Part shown: positions 1 through 6,238 of the stretch, piece after piece
How the letters are laid out: the number at the start of each line of letters is the position of its first letter
How positions within the stretch are numbered: position 1 is the first letter of the stretch
The notes under the pieces: generated by a model
Seen by the model: only the letters and a program-made list of their open reading frames with translations
What the model was told of the DNA's origin: nothing
The model's database searches: none
NCBI GenBank assembly: GCA_021775385.1
Contig: JAJFHW010000346.1
Location: forward strand, 1 to 10,395
Origin: Hyphomicrobiales bacterium
GTDB taxonomy: Bacteria > Pseudomonadota > Alphaproteobacteria > Rhizobiales > HXMU1428-3
Direction of reading: 5' to 3'
Length of the DNA: 10,395 bases
Translations under genes and position numbers: made by a program

Positions 1-582
1 TTTCATATTATCGCGCAGATAATCAAAGCCAAATTCATTATTGGTGCCATAAGTCACATCACAAGCATATTGCTCACGGCGTTCATCATCATCCATGTCA
101 TTTGTAATGGTGCCAACTGTCATACCAAGAAAGCGATAAACTTGGCCCATCCATTCCGCATCGCGTTGCGCCAAATAATCATTTACTGTCACAACGTGAA
201 CACCGCGGCCAGAAAGCGCGTTTAAGTAACCGGCTAAAGTAGCAACGAGAGTTTTACCCTCACCAGTGCGCATTTCAGAAATACGGCCCTCATGCAAAAC
301 CATGCCACCAATGAGCTGCACATCATAATGACGTTGACCAAGAGCACGTTTCGCGGCTTCACGAACAGTCGCAAAGGCAGGAACAAGCAAATCATCAAGG
401 GTCTTTCCATCCAAGACTTCCTGGCGAAACACATCAGTGCGAGCCTTCAGCTCTTCATCAGTTAGCTTAATCATATCAGGTTCAAGGGCATTAATAGCGT
501 CTACACGCCCCGAAAAGGCTTTGATTTGCCGTTCATTTGATGTTCCAAAAAATTTCGCACCAAGTGCTGAAAACGATACCAT
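1..582 (-). CDS. secA: SecA, preprotein translocase ATPase (N-terminal 194 residues, runs off left edge)
   Basis: SecA is the cytoplasmic ATPase that drives unfolded preproteins through the SecYEG channel. I translated the minus strand from an ATG at 582; exactly 194 codons fit before the edge. The start region reads [13 protein letters not shown], followed by the Walker A motif TGEGKT at residues 106-111, then [11 protein letters not shown] (131-141) and [15 protein letters not shown] (178-192), all hallmarks of the SecA DEAD motor domain. No frame break is visible. The rest, including the preprotein cross-linking, helical scaffold and C-terminal regions, lies outside the window. The ribosome-binding site is weak. 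The gene is divergent from a secreted foldase, so a motor for export and a folding helper for exported proteins share one intergenic region. Identity is very secure; the start is well supported because it matches the usual SecA N-terminus. Confidence 0.97.
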   Translation of the reverse strand, partial: MVSFSALGAKFFGTSNERQIKAFSGRVDAINALEPDMIKLTDEELKARTDVFRQEVLDGKTLDDLLVPAFATVREAAKRALGQRHYDVQLIGGMVLHEGRISEMRTGEGKTLVATLAGYLNALSGRGVHVVTVNDYLAQRDAEWMGQVYRFLGMTVGTITNDMDDDERREQYACDVTYGTNNEFGFDYLRDNMK

Positions 583-616
583 GTCTCTGGGCCTAACCTG
601 ACTTAGTTAAATGACT

Positions 617-637
617 GCCCCTTTATCCTTTAGGGGC
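617..637. repeat. Short GC-rich hairpin upstream of secA
   Basis: GCCCCT (617-622) and AGGGGC (632-637) form a 6-bp stem with a 9-base loop, about 35 bases before the secA start. No T tract follows on either strand, so it is not a standard terminator. If the secA transcript begins near 852, this hairpin would sit in its leader and might affect translation. Confidence 0.4.
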
Positions 638-697
638 TGACAAACAAATTAATGTAAAATGGCCCTCAAAAAATATGAAGAAACCAAAATAAAGTTA

Positions 698-720
698 ATT
701 GGACTAAACTAAAGTCCAAT
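698..720. repeat. Inverted repeat, 8-bp perfect arms, 7-base loop
   Basis: ATTGGACT (698-705) and AGTCCAAT (713-720) are perfect reverse complements around the loop AAACTAA. On the minus strand, downstream of the promoter candidate at 859-887, the hairpin is followed by TAACTTTATTTT, a weak U-rich tract. It could be a partial terminator or a structured element within a secA leader. On the plus strand there is no T tract. Confidence 0.5.
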
Positions 721-858
721 AGCGTTAAAGAGTTCAATAGTGTGGCCTTTATAAGAGCCAAAGCAATACAAAGCGAATGCTTAACACCAAAAAAGGAACT
801 GTTCAAATACCACTTGTAAATGCGTGATAAAGTGTCAAATAACACACGACAATATGAC

Positions 859-887
859 AGATAGAAAGTCATGTGCCGATTGTCAAC
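859..887 (-). promoter_or_regulatory. Candidate housekeeping promoter on the secA strand
   Basis: Reading the minus strand, GTTGAC (887-882) is followed after exactly 17 bases by CTATCT (864-859). The housekeeping consensus described for alphaproteobacteria such as Sinorhizobium is about CTTGAC-N17-CTATAT, so each hexamer matches 5 of 6. Transcription would begin near 852, about 270 bases before the secA start. It could serve secA through a long leader, or a small RNA ending at the hairpin at 698-720. This is a by-eye match in AT-rich DNA and is untested. Confidence 0.45.
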
Positions 888-1087
888 GCGTCAGTCGTTA
901 ACAACGGCTCAAAGAAGGTGAATTTCAAATTAGCGTCACAATTCAGTGATCAAAAACAGGCTCAAAAGCTTGCTTAAGAGCTTGAATTAACCTAATGAAG
1001 ACACAAAGTGTTTTTAAAACATAAAATAATAATGGATAAGTTGAGCTGCATAGATCAGCTGAGACATAACTCTGAGGAAGAAAAATA

Positions 1088-1936
1088 GTGAAATATATAG
1101 CAAAAAGCACATTAGCAGCTATTCTGGTTATATCATTTGGGTCTTTGCAGCTTTCAGCTGAACCTGTAAAATCAGACAAAGTCGTTGCCAAAATTGATGA
1201 TGTCTCCATCACTGAAACAGATATGGCTCGTGCTGAAACAGAAATGTTCAATCAACTCGTAAATGTACCAAAGAATGCGAGACGCAAGGTTTTAATTGAA
1301 TATTTAATTGAGACACAACTTCTTGCAAAAGCCGCAAATGCTGAAAAAATAGCTGATTCAGAAGGTTTTAAGGACAGAAAAGACTATTATCACCGTCGCG
1401 CGCTAAGAGATACGTACTTTGACAAAAAGGTTTTCGAATCTGTAAGTGAAGCAGATGTGAAGAAAACATATGACGATGCGAGTAAAGAAGAAGAAGCTCA
1501 CGTTCAGCATATTCTTGTAAAAGAAGAAAAATTGGCTAAAGAAATCGTTGAAAAGCTAAAAGCTGGTGGAGACTTCAAAAAGCTAGCTGCTGAACATTCA
1601 ATTGACCCAGGTTCAAAGACTAAAGCTGGTGATCTGGGCTTTATTATAAAAACTCAAGTTGTGCCATCATTCGCCAAAGCCGCTTTTGAGCTTAAAAAAG
1701 GTGGAATTTCAGAACCAGTGAAATCACAATTTGGTTACCACGTTATTCGCCAGGTAGAGAAACGCAAACGCCCTCTGCCTCCATATGCAACAGTTCAAGC
1801 ACGTATCAAAGAAGTGCTTTGGCAGAAGAAAGCTCAAGAATTGATTGAAAACTTGCGTAAAACCGCAAAAGTCGAATTTCTTGATAAAGAACTGGAAAAA
1901 CCTCTACAACAACCACAACAGCGTGGCAGCAATTAA
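1088..1936 (+). CDS. Secreted parvulin-type peptidylprolyl isomerase (PrsA/SurA-like foldase)
   Basis: A 282-residue exported folding helper that would catalyse cis-trans isomerisation at proline in the periplasm. The GTG start is supported by GAGGAAG at 1074-1080, seven bases upstream. Residues 1-24 form a signal peptide: lysines, a hydrophobic stretch (9-22) and a likely cut after LSA. Residues 32-130 are a charged helical region resembling SurA/PrsA N-terminal chaperone segments. The parvulin domain spans about 137-225, with AHVQHILV (137-144), AGDLGF (180-185), and QFGYHVI (214-220). A lysine- and glutamine-rich helical tail follows. There is no lipobox cysteine, so it should be soluble or held by the uncleaved signal. 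A strong terminator follows, so it is probably transcribed alone. The fold is certain, but the client proteins cannot be told from the sequence. Confidence 0.92.
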   Translation: MKYIAKSTLAAILVISFGSLQLSAEPVKSDKVVAKIDDVSITETDMARAETEMFNQLVNVPKNARRKVLIEYLIETQLLAKAANAEKIADSEGFKDRKDYYHRRALRDTYFDKKVFESVSEADVKKTYDDASKEEEAHVQHILVKEEKLAKEIVEKLKAGGDFKKLAAEHSIDPGSKTKAGDLGFIIKTQVVPSFAKAAFELKKGGISEPVKSQFGYHVIRQVEKRKRPLPPYATVQARIKEVLWQKKAQELIENLRKTAKVEFLDKELEKPLQQPQQRGSN

Positions 1937-1967
1937 TTTATTTTGAATAAATAAAATGACTGTTTAT

Positions 1968-2005
1968 AAAACGCCATTGAGAGTGATCCTCAATGGCGTT
2001 TTTTT
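1968..2005 (+). terminator. Strong intrinsic terminator after the parvulin gene
   Basis: A 12-bp perfect stem, AACGCCATTGAG (1970-1981) and its complement (1989-2000), encloses a 7-base loop and runs into seven Ts (1999-2005). A run of As precedes the stem, so it could also work in reverse, although no minus-strand gene ends here. It separates the parvulin transcript from argJ, which must then have its own promoter in 2006-2065; none is clear by eye. A small inverted repeat, ACACT/AGTGT (2010-2026), follows. Confidence 0.93.
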
Positions 2006-2065
2006 ATTAACACTCTAAAATAGTGTAATTCTTTAATAACAATTGAAATTATAAAGTCTCACCAG

Positions 2066-3292
2066 ATGAAAACATCTCCATTTGCTCCAAAAAAGCTTCC
2101 TCAAATGCCAGAGATCAAAGGCATTCAACTAGCTGTGACAAAATCCGGTATCAAATATGAAGGTCGGTTAGATTTACTCTGCGCTCATTTTTCAAAAGGC
2201 ACAGTTGCAGCTGGTGCGCTAACTAAATCAAAAACAGCCTCAGGTGCTGTTGAGTGGTGTCGAGAAAATCTAAAACAAGGTGACGCAGCAGCTTTAATTG
2301 TGAATTCTGGTAATGCAAATGCGTTTACTGGAGCAAGGGGGGAAAAAAGCGTCGAAGACATCGGTGCGTACCTTGCAAAGGCATTCGGGTGCCAGACAAC
2401 AGAAATCTACCAATCATCGACAGGTGTAATTGGAGAGCCATTGCCTGAAGAAAAGATGCTTCAGGGTATTGATAGATTAAAGGAAAAGCTTGGAACTGCT
2501 TCATATTCTGAAGCGGCGAGTGCTATCATGACGACTGATACTTACCCTAAAATGTCAACCAAGAGCTGCATTGTTGATGGTGAGACAATCACCTTAAATG
2601 GAATTGCAAAAGGCTCCGGCATGATAGCGCCGGACATGGCAACCATGCTTGCTTACCTTTTCACAGATTTGCCCATTGAACAAAAAATTTTACAAAAGCT
2701 TGTTTCTAAAGCGATTGAGAAAACCTTTAACTGCATAACCGTAGATGGTGACACATCAACTAGCGACACAGTGCTCGTATTTGCAACTGGCAAAGCCAAT
2801 ATTTCTCCAATAACGGATGAAAAAGACAGCAGACTTAGAGCTTTTAACCGCATCTTGAACAAACAATTAAAAGAGTTAGCTTTGGCAATTGTTAAAGATG
2901 GAGAAGGCATTTCTAAATTCGTGACCATTAAGGTCAAAGGAGCTAAAGGCAAGAAGGCAGCCAAAAGAATAGGCCTATCCATTGCAAACTCCCCTCTGGT
3001 AAAAACGGCCATTGCTGGTGAAGATCCAAATTGGGGACGTATCATTATGGCTGTTGGAAAATCTGGAGAATCCGCAGATCGAGATAAACTTAATATCTGG
3101 ATTGGTGGGCACCAGGTCACTTCAGAAGGAGCCAGAATAGAGGGGTATGACGAAACACCGCTAGCTGAGTATATGAAAGGTGAGAATATATACATAGAAG
3201 TAGATATAGGCCTTGGGCGTGGCATTGCTGAAATCTGGACCTGTGATTTAACCCACGATTACATATCAATTAACGCGGATTACCGTAGTTAA
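2066..3292 (+). CDS. argJ: Bifunctional glutamate N-acetyltransferase / ornithine acetyltransferase ArgJ
   Basis: ArgJ transfers the acetyl group from N-acetylornithine to glutamate, recycling acetyl groups in arginine biosynthesis; some members also use acetyl-CoA. The 408-residue length is typical. Visible family motifs are SGNANAFTG (81-89), the oxyanion region SSTGVIGEPLP (117-127), MTTDTYPK (155-162), GSGMIAPDMATML (183-195), VDGDTSTSDT (226-235), GEDPNWGRI (318-326) and the C-terminus INADYRS. The precursor should cut itself between Ala192 and Thr193, giving alpha and beta chains with Thr193 as the N-terminal nucleophile. Whether this enzyme is mono- or bifunctional cannot be read from the sequence. 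The ATG at 2066 has only a weak ribosome-binding site. It is followed after 81 bases by a Nudix gene, an arrangement I recall as common in alphaproteobacteria. Confidence 0.96.
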   Translation: MKTSPFAPKKLPQMPEIKGIQLAVTKSGIKYEGRLDLLCAHFSKGTVAAGALTKSKTASGAVEWCRENLKQGDAAALIVNSGNANAFTGARGEKSVEDIGAYLAKAFGCQTTEIYQSSTGVIGEPLPEEKMLQGIDRLKEKLGTASYSEAASAIMTTDTYPKMSTKSCIVDGETITLNGIAKGSGMIAPDMATMLAYLFTDLPIEQKILQKLVSKAIEKTFNCITVDGDTSTSDTVLVFATGKANISPITDEKDSRLRAFNRILNKQLKELALAIVKDGEGISKFVTIKVKGAKGKKAAKRIGLSIANSPLVKTAIAGEDPNWGRIIMAVGKSGESADRDKLNIWIGGHQVTSEGARIEGYDETPLAEYMKGENIYIEVDIGLGRGIAEIWTCDLTHDYISINADYRS

Positions 3293-3355
3293 GTTTAAAA
3301 AATTACAAAATGAAGCCAAATAGATAAAATTTTATCTATATCAAAGGCTAAACTT
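3291..3355. repeat. Perfect 20-bp palindrome inside a larger nested inverted repeat, argJ-mutT gap
   Basis: A perfect palindrome with 10-base arms (ATAGATAAAA then its complement) occupies 3320-3339. Around it GCC (3315-3317) faces GGC (3346-3348), and AAGTTTA (3291-3297) faces TAAACTT (3349-3355). No T tract follows, so it is not a normal terminator. It ends about 20 bases before the Nudix start and could be an operator or an mRNA structure. Confidence 0.6.
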
Positions 3356-3373
3356 TAAGAGAAATTTGCAATA

Positions 3374-3808
3374 GTGATGTCATTAGAAACTCAATTAAAG
3401 AGCAATAAAACAAAAATTTTACATGTTGTTGCATGCGCCTTGATTGATAGAGATGGCCGTATTTTATTGGCAGAACGTCCAAAAGGGCGTTCTATGGAAG
3501 GACTTTGGGAGTTTCCTGGAGGAAAAATAGAAGAGGGTGAAACGCCTGAAAAAGCGTTAATCCGAGAATTGAATGAAGAGTTAGGTATTGATACCAGTGA
3601 GAATTGTCTGGCACCGTTTACATTCGCCAGTCATTCATACGAGGAATTTCATCTATTAATGCCACTTTACATCTGCCGCAAATGGAAAGGGCAGATTATT
3701 GGTAAGGAAGAGCAGAATTTAAAGTGGGTGAAACCTAACAACTTAGCAGACTATCAAATGCCACCAGCTGATGTACCTTTGGTAGCGATGCTTAGAGATT
3801 TTCTTTAA
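3374..3808 (+). CDS. mutT: MutT-like Nudix hydrolase
   Basis: A 144-residue Nudix protein. The full Nudix box is at residues 50-72: G50, E56, the R64-E65-L66 and E68-E69-L70-G71 core, which binds the divalent metal and the diphosphate. The flanking CALIDRDGRILLAERPKGRSMEG and LWEFPGG segments are typical of MutT, which hydrolyses 8-oxo-dGTP to the monophosphate and so prevents mutation. The late segment LKWVKPNNLADYQMPPADVP also fits MutT. Two starts are possible three bases apart, GTG at 3374 and ATG at 3377; the ATG (142 codons plus Met) is at least as likely. The AAGAGA at 3357-3362 is rather far from either. The exact substrate is inferred from similarity, since Nudix enzymes vary; a CTP or other nucleotide pyrophosphatase is possible. 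Confidence 0.88.
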   Translation: MMSLETQLKSNKTKILHVVACALIDRDGRILLAERPKGRSMEGLWEFPGGKIEEGETPEKALIRELNEELGIDTSENCLAPFTFASHSYEEFHLLMPLYICRKWKGQIIGKEEQNLKWVKPNNLADYQMPPADVPLVAMLRDFL

Positions 3809-3846
3809 AATACAGAAACGTAATAAGGGGGATTAATATAAAAGAT

Positions 3847-4026
3847 ATGTTCAAAGATAACTTATATAAATTCCAATCTTTTTTAAAAGATGAAAATGGG
3901 ACGACAGCAATTGAATATTCTGTAATAGCAGCTGTTATCAGTGTTAGTATTGTTACTGCGGTGGGAACTATCGGTGATAAGGTAATGGATTTGTTTACGA
4001 CAATTGATAATGAAATTAAACAATAG
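3847..4026 (+). CDS. Flp-type (type IVb) pilin precursor, 59 residues
   Basis: This small gene encodes a prepilin of the Flp/Fap family, the subunit of Tad pili used for surface attachment. A short charged leader ends at Gly18, followed by TTAIEYSVIAAVISVSIVT. The site GTTAIEY has glutamate at position +5 and tyrosine at +6 of the mature protein, as expected for cleavage by a TadV-type prepilin peptidase. The mature chain would have 41 residues, almost all in one hydrophobic helix, ending in LFTTIDNEIKQ. The ATG lies 15 bases after a strong AAGGGGG (3825-3831), a rather long spacing; an in-frame ATA or ATT start at 3838 or 3832 is conceivable but unusual. No tad, cpa or rcp assembly gene is in the window, so it would depend on machinery elsewhere. 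It follows mutT after 38 bases and may share its transcript. It converges with the methyltransferase gene. Confidence 0.9.
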   Translation: MFKDNLYKFQSFLKDENGTTAIEYSVIAAVISVSIVTAVGTIGDKVMDLFTTIDNEIKQ

Positions 4027-4069
4027 TATTTTCTTCGTATTTAAAATCGTTTGAACAATGTTTTCATAT

Positions 4070-4942
4070 TTAATTCCCAAAAACATCTTTTAAATTCACA
4101 GCTCCGCTACCAGGGCGCAGAGGTTTTTGTTGATCTGGGTGAGGCGCCCATCCCATTAAATAAATTAATTCAAAACTTGCATAAACCCTGCCATCATCAT
4201 CCGAATAATACTCCGCATAAAGTTCATCGACACGCTTAAATAAAGCCTTAGAATTATGGATGCGGGAGCGATTGGTGAGAACATTACTAGCCCCCATAGC
4301 CTGAAGCTCCTTCATTAAATGTGTAGCTGAATTAAAACGCACCTTCAAAACATCTCGGTCAGTTACTGGAAGCGCAAAGCCTGCTCGCTGCAAGAGGTGG
4401 CCCATATCTCGCACATCAGCAAAAGGAGCTACCCTAGGGCTAGCACCGCCATATAGCTCTTCTTCAGCCATAAGGAAAACATGACGTAACTCGGTTAAGC
4501 TATCGCCGCCGAGCAGTGCAGCGACAAAGGCACCATCAGCTTTGAGGCACTGTCGTATTTGTAAGAGCGTACCCGGCAAGTCATTGACAAATTGTAGACT
4601 TAAACTCGAGACAACCAGATCTAAACACTCAGCGGCAAACGGAAGTAGTTCTTCATCCCCATTAATCCCTAACGGGGAGTTTTTTTCAACCATCTCAAAA
4701 ACACTGTCTAATGAAAAAACATCAGTGATAGTTGAGAGGTTTTTTAAACGATTTGTTAGGTCACCATGATGAGCTCCCAAATTAAGCACAGTGGGGAATT
4801 CCCTCATAATAACACTAAGACGATCTATAATGTCTTCATGAGCGTATGTTAAAAGGTAATCTACAGTTTCAATAGTGTGCACCGCTTTACGACGCCGTTT
4901 TCTTAGTAGCGCTCGATCAAATATTTCTGGAGGATTGGTCAT
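4070..4942 (-). CDS. SAM-dependent methyltransferase-fold protein, NDUFAF5-like
   Basis: With the start chosen here the protein has 290 residues. It resembles NDUFAF5, the mitochondrial complex I assembly factor reported to hydroxylate an arginine of NDUFS7, across its length: IFDRALLRKRRRKA (7-20), LDLVVSSLSLQFVNDLP (107-123), ALLGGDSLTELR (142-153), a GGASPRVAPFADVRDMGHLL stretch near 165-184, LQAMGASN (213-220) and MGWAPHP (263-269). The SAM-binding motif I reads VLNLGAHHG (52-60) rather than the usual LDLGCGxG. The frame extends to a GTG at 4984, but a promoter candidate overlaps that codon and the family start fits MTNPPEIFDR, so I use the ATG at 4942, preceded by AAGAAAT. The substrate is not known from sequence; NuoB modification is an inference from the mitochondrial relative. 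BioC-type malonyl-ACP methylation is a less likely alternative. Confidence 0.88.
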   Translation of the reverse strand: MTNPPEIFDRALLRKRRRKAVHTIETVDYLLTYAHEDIIDRLSVIMREFPTVLNLGAHHGDLTNRLKNLSTITDVFSLDSVFEMVEKNSPLGINGDEELLPFAAECLDLVVSSLSLQFVNDLPGTLLQIRQCLKADGAFVAALLGGDSLTELRHVFLMAEEELYGGASPRVAPFADVRDMGHLLQRAGFALPVTDRDVLKVRFNSATHLMKELQAMGASNVLTNRSRIHNSKALFKRVDELYAEYYSDDDGRVYASFELIYLMGWAPHPDQQKPLRPGSGAVNLKDVFGN

Positions 4943-4982
4943 TATGAAATTTCTTAAAAACAGGGCTAAAATGCAGACACAC

Positions 4983-5010
4983 ACTATAAAGGTTAAGTTT
5001 TTAATTACAA
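4983..5010 (-). promoter_or_regulatory. Candidate sigma-70-type promoter of the methyltransferase gene
   Basis: On the minus strand TTGTAA (5010-5005) is followed after 16 bases by TATAGT (4988-4983), matching the general consensus at 4 and 5 of 6 positions. Transcription would begin near 4976, leaving a leader of roughly 35 bases before the ATG at 4942. The -10 box overlaps the far GTG start of the longest frame, which argues against that start. Confidence 0.5.
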
Positions 5011-5030
5011 CGAGCTCGTTTGAACCTTTA
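4987..5030. repeat. Nested palindromes over the methyltransferase promoter
   Basis: TAAAGGTT (4987-4994) faces its exact complement AACCTTTA (5023-5030). Between them is a perfect 12-bp palindrome AACGAGCTCGTT (5009-5020) that touches the -35 box. A repressor or activator dimer site is a reasonable guess. A 12-bp palindrome alone is common by chance in 10 kb; the nesting at a promoter is what makes it notable. A further inverted pair GACTA/TAGTC lies at 5053-5063. Confidence 0.45.
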
Positions 5031-5091
5031 CTAAAAATTAAGCTTTAGAGCCGACTAATAGTCATCAGATAATAATCAATTTTGGTCTTAA

Positions 5092-5334
5092 ATGTTTGGC
5101 GTCTTAAATGGACCGGGAGCAAGAATTGCTATGGCAACCATATTGGCATTTTCCAATTTAAACGGAAAAAAAACTTTTGAAAAATCACCTTTAACTAACG
5201 TAAAGCGTGAACAAAAAGGCAAAAAAGCTGAGATAGTTATTTTTCCAGGTGTACGAATCGAGCGAATTAGCTCAGATAAATATGAGACAAAGCAAAATAT
5301 AGATAAGTTGAGTAAGATTAAGTGTCATGTGTAA
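5092..5334 (+). CDS. Small protein of unknown function (80 residues, or 67 from a later ATG)
   Basis: I do not recognise this with certainty. The protein is basic and lysine-rich, with one compact conserved-looking segment, KKAEIVIFPGVRIERI, at residues 44-59: a predicted beta strand, a turn with PGVR and a second strand. I have a vague memory of small alphaproteobacterial proteins with an AEI-(L/V)-F-x-G-V-R-x-ER segment, but this is not a firm family assignment. There is no signal peptide or clear membrane helix. Two starts are possible: ATG 5092, without a visible ribosome-binding site, and ATG 5131, with GGGAG at 5115-5119 eleven bases upstream. It is divergent from the methyltransferase gene across a palindrome-rich gap, and 168 bases separate it from the lipoprotein gene. 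Confidence 0.55.
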   Translation: MFGVLNGPGARIAMATILAFSNLNGKKTFEKSPLTNVKREQKGKKAEIVIFPGVRIERISSDKYETKQNIDKLSKIKCHV

Positions 5335-5400
5335 TGCGTTCTGGAAAGCTCTTAGGAAAGTCCAGTGGCAACCGCGTTGTTCTAAAACTAGTTAAAGCAG

Positions 5401-5422
5401 CTTATTAAGCCAAGATACTTAG
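5401..5422 (+). repeat. Upstream copy of a short repeat flanking the lipoprotein gene
   Basis: CTTATTAAG-CCAAGATACTTAG (5401-5422, hyphen inserted for alignment) resembles CTTATTAAG-TAAG-CCAAGACTTAG at 6248-6271, on the other side of the lipoprotein gene. The copies differ by a 4-base insertion in one and a 2-base insertion in the other. The gap 5335-5502 otherwise shows only a weak hairpin, CTGGA/TCCAG (5341-5365). Confidence 0.4.
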
Positions 5423-5502
5423 TTTTGTTTCAAAAATCGTAGAGTTCTTAAAAAATTTGTCAGTTGAGTTTGTAAAAAAGCAACCGGATATGAACTTTAC
5501 CT

Positions 5503-6222
5503 ATGAAGACTTTATTCCATATTACCCAAATTCTATGTGCTCTCCTCCTCGTGTCAGCCTGCGCCCTTAAAGATGATTTCGGCCGCGCAAAGCAATCTCA
5601 GCTACAAGCAGATGCGATTGAAGCCGTAGGCGCCATCCAAGAACACACAGGTCTGCTCTCACGTGATGCTGCGTTTCATATTCCATATAGTGGTGATGAG
5701 ATGACGTTGCGAATGACGTTAAAACATTTCCGCAAACCATTTTTAGCAAAACCAGTATTGCGCGCTCCTTTAAACACAGAGGGCCTCACTAAAAAGAGCG
5801 CTGGGGCTAATTTCCAAGCAACAATGCTTTCAAATATTAAATCTGACATCAGTCGTATCAATTATTTTAAACAAGCCGTGCCAAAAGTCATTACTCAAGA
5901 TCGTCAACGTTTTGAAGTTATCTCTCATAAATATGATATTAATGACAATGATAGCCGCTACATCCGTGTGCGTATTAGAGAAAACCGTGCGGTGACAATG
6001 AGAGTTATGCAATTATTGGATAAACGAAGCGCAGCCTATGATAAAGCGATTGAATATGCTGGGCTCCAATATCCTAAAAAAACCTTTCAGCCAATTGTAC
6101 CACTGATGGATTTGTTGAGAACGAAAATCTCAAGCTTAAAAACAAAATATGAAAGCTATGTTTATTTAGAAGGAGCAGATGACGAACTCTCTCAAAGACG
6201 CTCCTACAATGGCGCGAAGTAA
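5503..6222 (+). CDS. Predicted lipoprotein of unknown function
   Basis: A 239-residue protein with a textbook lipoprotein signal: basic start, hydrophobic stretch (8-17) and the lipobox VSAC with Cys20, so it should be lipidated and anchored in the inner or outer membrane. Asp24 and Asp25, not position +2 (Ala21), are the first acids; by the enterobacterial +2 rule that does not favour inner-membrane retention, but the rule is uncertain in this group. The mature part is mainly predicted helix, basic (many Lys/Arg), with no cysteine after Cys20 and no motif I can name. The helices around 112-165 and 168-225 could form a helical bundle. The start ATG 5503 has a poor ribosome-binding site. It is convergent with the DUF1254 gene and flanked by related short repeats. 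Function unknown. Confidence 0.78.
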   Translation: MKTLFHITQILCALLLVSACALKDDFGRAKQSQLQADAIEAVGAIQEHTGLLSRDAAFHIPYSGDEMTLRMTLKHFRKPFLAKPVLRAPLNTEGLTKKSAGANFQATMLSNIKSDISRINYFKQAVPKVITQDRQRFEVISHKYDINDNDSRYIRVRIRENRAVTMRVMQLLDKRSAAYDKAIEYAGLQYPKKTFQPIVPLMDLLRTKISSLKTKYESYVYLEGADDELSQRRSYNGAK

Positions 6223-6238
6223 GCTCAGATTTTTAGTA

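Larger units (their letters stand above)
583..1087. other. 505-base noncoding region between secA and the parvulin gene
   Basis: No convincing protein gene lies here. Short reading frames on the minus strand (666-872 and 943-1251) lack a ribosome-binding site or run into the parvulin gene on the other strand. The stretch is AT-rich and holds several signals, annotated separately: a minus-strand promoter candidate (859-887), a hairpin with 8-bp arms (698-720) and a smaller hairpin near secA (617-637). On the plus strand, CTTGCT at 968-973 followed after 17 bases by CTAATG (991-996) is a weak promoter possibility for the parvulin gene. Confidence 0.7.

Noticed and set aside
666..872. Minus-strand 68-codon frame upstream of secA
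   Set aside because: No ribosome-binding site, low-complexity hydrophobic product, and it lies within the predicted leader and over the hairpin at 698-720.
2653..3225. 190-codon minus-strand frame opposite argJ
   Set aside because: It lies wholly over the certain argJ gene and its product resembles no family; a shadow frame.
3883..4239. Frames at 3883-4086 (minus) and 4051-4239 (plus)
   Set aside because: They overlap the pilin gene and the methyltransferase end in other frames; the pilin reading on the plus strand is far more convincing.
5482..5502. Promoter directly before the lipoprotein (GTTGAG-N17-GGATAT)
   Set aside because: Only 4 of 6 matches per box, and it would leave a leader of a few bases.
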